A stretch of 64,000 nt of DNA from Mesorhizobium sp. Pch-S (GTDB lineage Bacteria; Pseudomonadota; Alphaproteobacteria; Rhizobiales; Rhizobiaceae): contig NZ_CP029562.1 of the NCBI RefSeq assembly GCF_004136315.1, positions 4,115,501-4,179,500 on the forward strand, read 5' to 3'. Under the pieces are notes generated by a model, which ran no database searches, had not been told where the DNA came from, and was given only the letters and a program-made list of their open reading frames with translations. Positions 62,723 through 64,000 of this stretch are shown here, in pieces (the stretch's first letter is position 1; the number at the start of each line of letters is the position of its first letter). Position numbers and translations under genes: made by a program.

Positions 62723-63712
62723 ATGGGATTGCTGGTCGATGGCAAATGGCAGGACCGCTGGTACGATACCAACAGCAGCGGCGGCAGGTTCGAACGCTCC
62801 CAATCGCAATGGCGCGACTGGGTAACCGTTGACGGCAAGCCGGCGGAGGGACGTTCGCGGGGCTTCAAGGCGGAGCCTGACCGCTATCATCTCTATGTTT
62901 CGCTCGCCTGTCCCTGGGCGCATCGCACGTTGATCTTCAGGGTGCTGAAGAAGCTGGAAACCGTGATTTCTGTCTCGGTGGTCCATCACCTGATGCTCGA
63001 AAACGGCTGGACCTTCCAGGCCGAAGACGGTGCGACCGGCGACACCCTCTATGGCCTCGACTTCCTGCATCAGGTCTACACAAGGGCGGATCCTGCCTAT
63101 TCAGGTCGGGTTACCGTGCCTGTCCTGTGGGACAAGAAGGAACAGACCATCGTCTCCAACGAATCTTCCGAGATCATCCGGATGTTCAACTCAGCATTCG
63201 ATGAGTGGGGCGATGCGTCGGTCGACTTTTATCCGCCTGCGTTGCAAACCGAGATCGACGCAGTCAATGGGCAAGTGTATGGCGCCGTGAACAATGGCGT
63301 CTACAAGGCGGGTTTCGCGACCAGCCAGGCTGCCTATCAGGAAGCCTTCGGAGAGCTGTTTGCGGCGCTCGACGGTCTGGAGGCAAGATTGTCACGCCAG
63401 CGCTATCTCGTCGGCGATCACATTACCGAAGCGGACTGGCGGCTGTTCACCACGCTCATTCGTTTCGATCCGGTCTATGTAGGTCATTTCAAATGCAACC
63501 TGCGCCGCATTGCCGACTATCCGAACCTGTCGAACTATCTGCGCGATCTTTACCAGGTCCCGGGCGTGGCCCAGACGATCGACATGCATCACATCAAGGC
63601 GCACTACTACGCCAGCCATCGTGACATCAATCCGACCGGCATCATTCCGCTTGGTCCTCAGGTCGATCATCTGGCAGCACACGACCGTGCCCGCTTGAAG
63701 AAGGCCGCCTGA
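62723..63712 (+). CDS. Glutathionyl-hydroquinone reductase (omega-like GST, YqjG/ECM4 family)
   Basis: A 329-aa enzyme that removes glutathione from glutathionyl-hydroquinones. The catalytic Cys is in YVSLACPWAHRTLIFRVLK, preceded by the family's N-terminal GGRFERSQSQWRDWVT. The C-terminal GST domain contains RYLVGDHITEADWRLFTTLI and NLRRIADYPNLSNYLRDLYQ. AGGAGGA lies 7-8 bases before ATG 62723; ATG 62717 is too close to that site. It probably helps in quinone stress; no link to the tyrosinase at the far end can be shown. Confidence 0.93.
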   Translation: MGLLVDGKWQDRWYDTNSSGGRFERSQSQWRDWVTVDGKPAEGRSRGFKAEPDRYHLYVSLACPWAHRTLIFRVLKKLETVISVSVVHHLMLENGWTFQAEDGATGDTLYGLDFLHQVYTRADPAYSGRVTVPVLWDKKEQTIVSNESSEIIRMFNSAFDEWGDASVDFYPPALQTEIDAVNGQVYGAVNNGVYKAGFATSQAAYQEAFGELFAALDGLEARLSRQRYLVGDHITEADWRLFTTLIRFDPVYVGHFKCNLRRIADYPNLSNYLRDLYQVPGVAQTIDMHHIKAHYYASHRDINPTGIIPLGPQVDHLAAHDRARLKKAA

Positions 63713-63714
63713 GC

Positions 63715-64000
63715 TTACCAGTAGGGCGAAACCGTCATGCCCTGGAATGTCTCGGCAATGCGCCTGAGCGTTGCCGGAGTCGTGCCTTGCGGCAGTTGTT
63801 CGAGCGGGAAGAAGCCGGCCTCGGCGATCTCGTGGTCGGGACGTTTCGGCTCGGTCTGGTGAAAAGCCTCGACCAGGTAGAGCCCGACATGGTCACGCGG
63901 GCTTGATGTCCTGTTGAAGTGGATGGATTGCAGCGCCGGTGGCGCCGAGATCGTGATGTTGCCTTCTTCCTGGAGCTCCCGGGCGAGCGCCTCTCCCATG
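63715..64000 (-). CDS. NUDIX hydrolase, 5' part beyond window
   Basis: Only the C-terminal part is present. The NUDIX box is partly visible as GEALARELQEEGNI (consensus GxxxxxAxxRELxEE), so the true start lies beyond the window edge; the ATG at 63999 is internal. The rest (DHVGLYLVEAFHQTEPKRPD, ISPYW-type end) is typical of small NUDIX pyrophosphatases. It converges with the GST gene with only 2 bp between stops. The substrate is unknown. Confidence 0.85.
   Translation of the reverse strand, partial: MGEALARELQEEGNITISAPPALQSIHFNRTSSPRDHVGLYLVEAFHQTEPKRPDHEIAEAGFFPLEQLPQGTTPATLRRIAETFQGMTVSPYW

Overview
The window looks like chromosomal DNA of an alphaproteobacterium of the order Hyphomicrobiales (Rhizobiales), probably a Mesorhizobium or Phyllobacteriaceae relative. 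The basis is the cell-cycle block at 49-57 kb (mnmA, sciP/DUF1153, fliJ, ctrA, receiver protein, chpT, eipA/DUF1134), a NolR-like ArsR regulator, an IalB-type protein and the generally high-GC coding sequence. The genus is inferred from gene content and was not tested.

Region 1 (1-36 kb) is accessory and dominated by very large surface or secreted-type proteins. It opens with a tyrosinase (cut by the window start) overlapping a multicopper oxidase. Next is a 2054-aa putative-Ig autotransporter. Then comes an unusual block: three phage-tail-collar (Mdp-type) proteins plus a GNAT on the + strand, facing a minus-strand gene set made of a 3390-aa protein of unknown family, three tandem paralogues of about 235 aa and a DUF6916 protein. 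This block is the best candidate for an undescribed system. It is followed by a two-partner secretion operon (putative regulator, TpsB transporter, 2267-aa TpsA adhesin, IalB-family protein whose start abuts the TpsA stop). A divergent membrane-anchored winged-helix/TPR regulator sits at the operon head, next to three 10-bp-phased TCTGAAA repeats.

Region 2 (38-47.5 kb) is a FAD oxidoreductase followed by an amide/nitrile utilisation locus: AmiC-type sensor, AmiR-type ANTAR antiterminator, a leader with tandem hairpins and an intrinsic terminator, a nitrilase-superfamily hydrolase, and a Liv/Urt-type ABC transporter (substrate-binding protein, permease, permease-ATPase fusion, ATPase). Two genes here are broken: amiR has an in-frame stop before its ANTAR domain and livH has a one-base frameshift. 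The locus is therefore decaying or the sequence has errors. The third collar gene in region 1 carries a similar one-base lesion.

Region 3 (47.6-64 kb) is mostly core genome: tRNA-Met(CAT), a Gfo/Idh/MocA oxidoreductase, mnmA, sciP, a quinone-oxidoreductase-like MDR divergent from an HxlR regulator, fliJ, ctrA (upstream region with five GANTC sites in 76 bp), a degenerate receiver protein, chpT, eipA, a membrane-anchored coiled-coil protein, a TrmH-type methyltransferase, a NolR-like regulator, a HugZ-type protein, a CoA-transferase/racemase plus SDR pair, a GNAT, a glutathionyl-hydroquinone reductase-type GST, and a NUDIX protein cut by the window end. No insertion sequence, CRISPR array, rRNA or complete prophage was seen.
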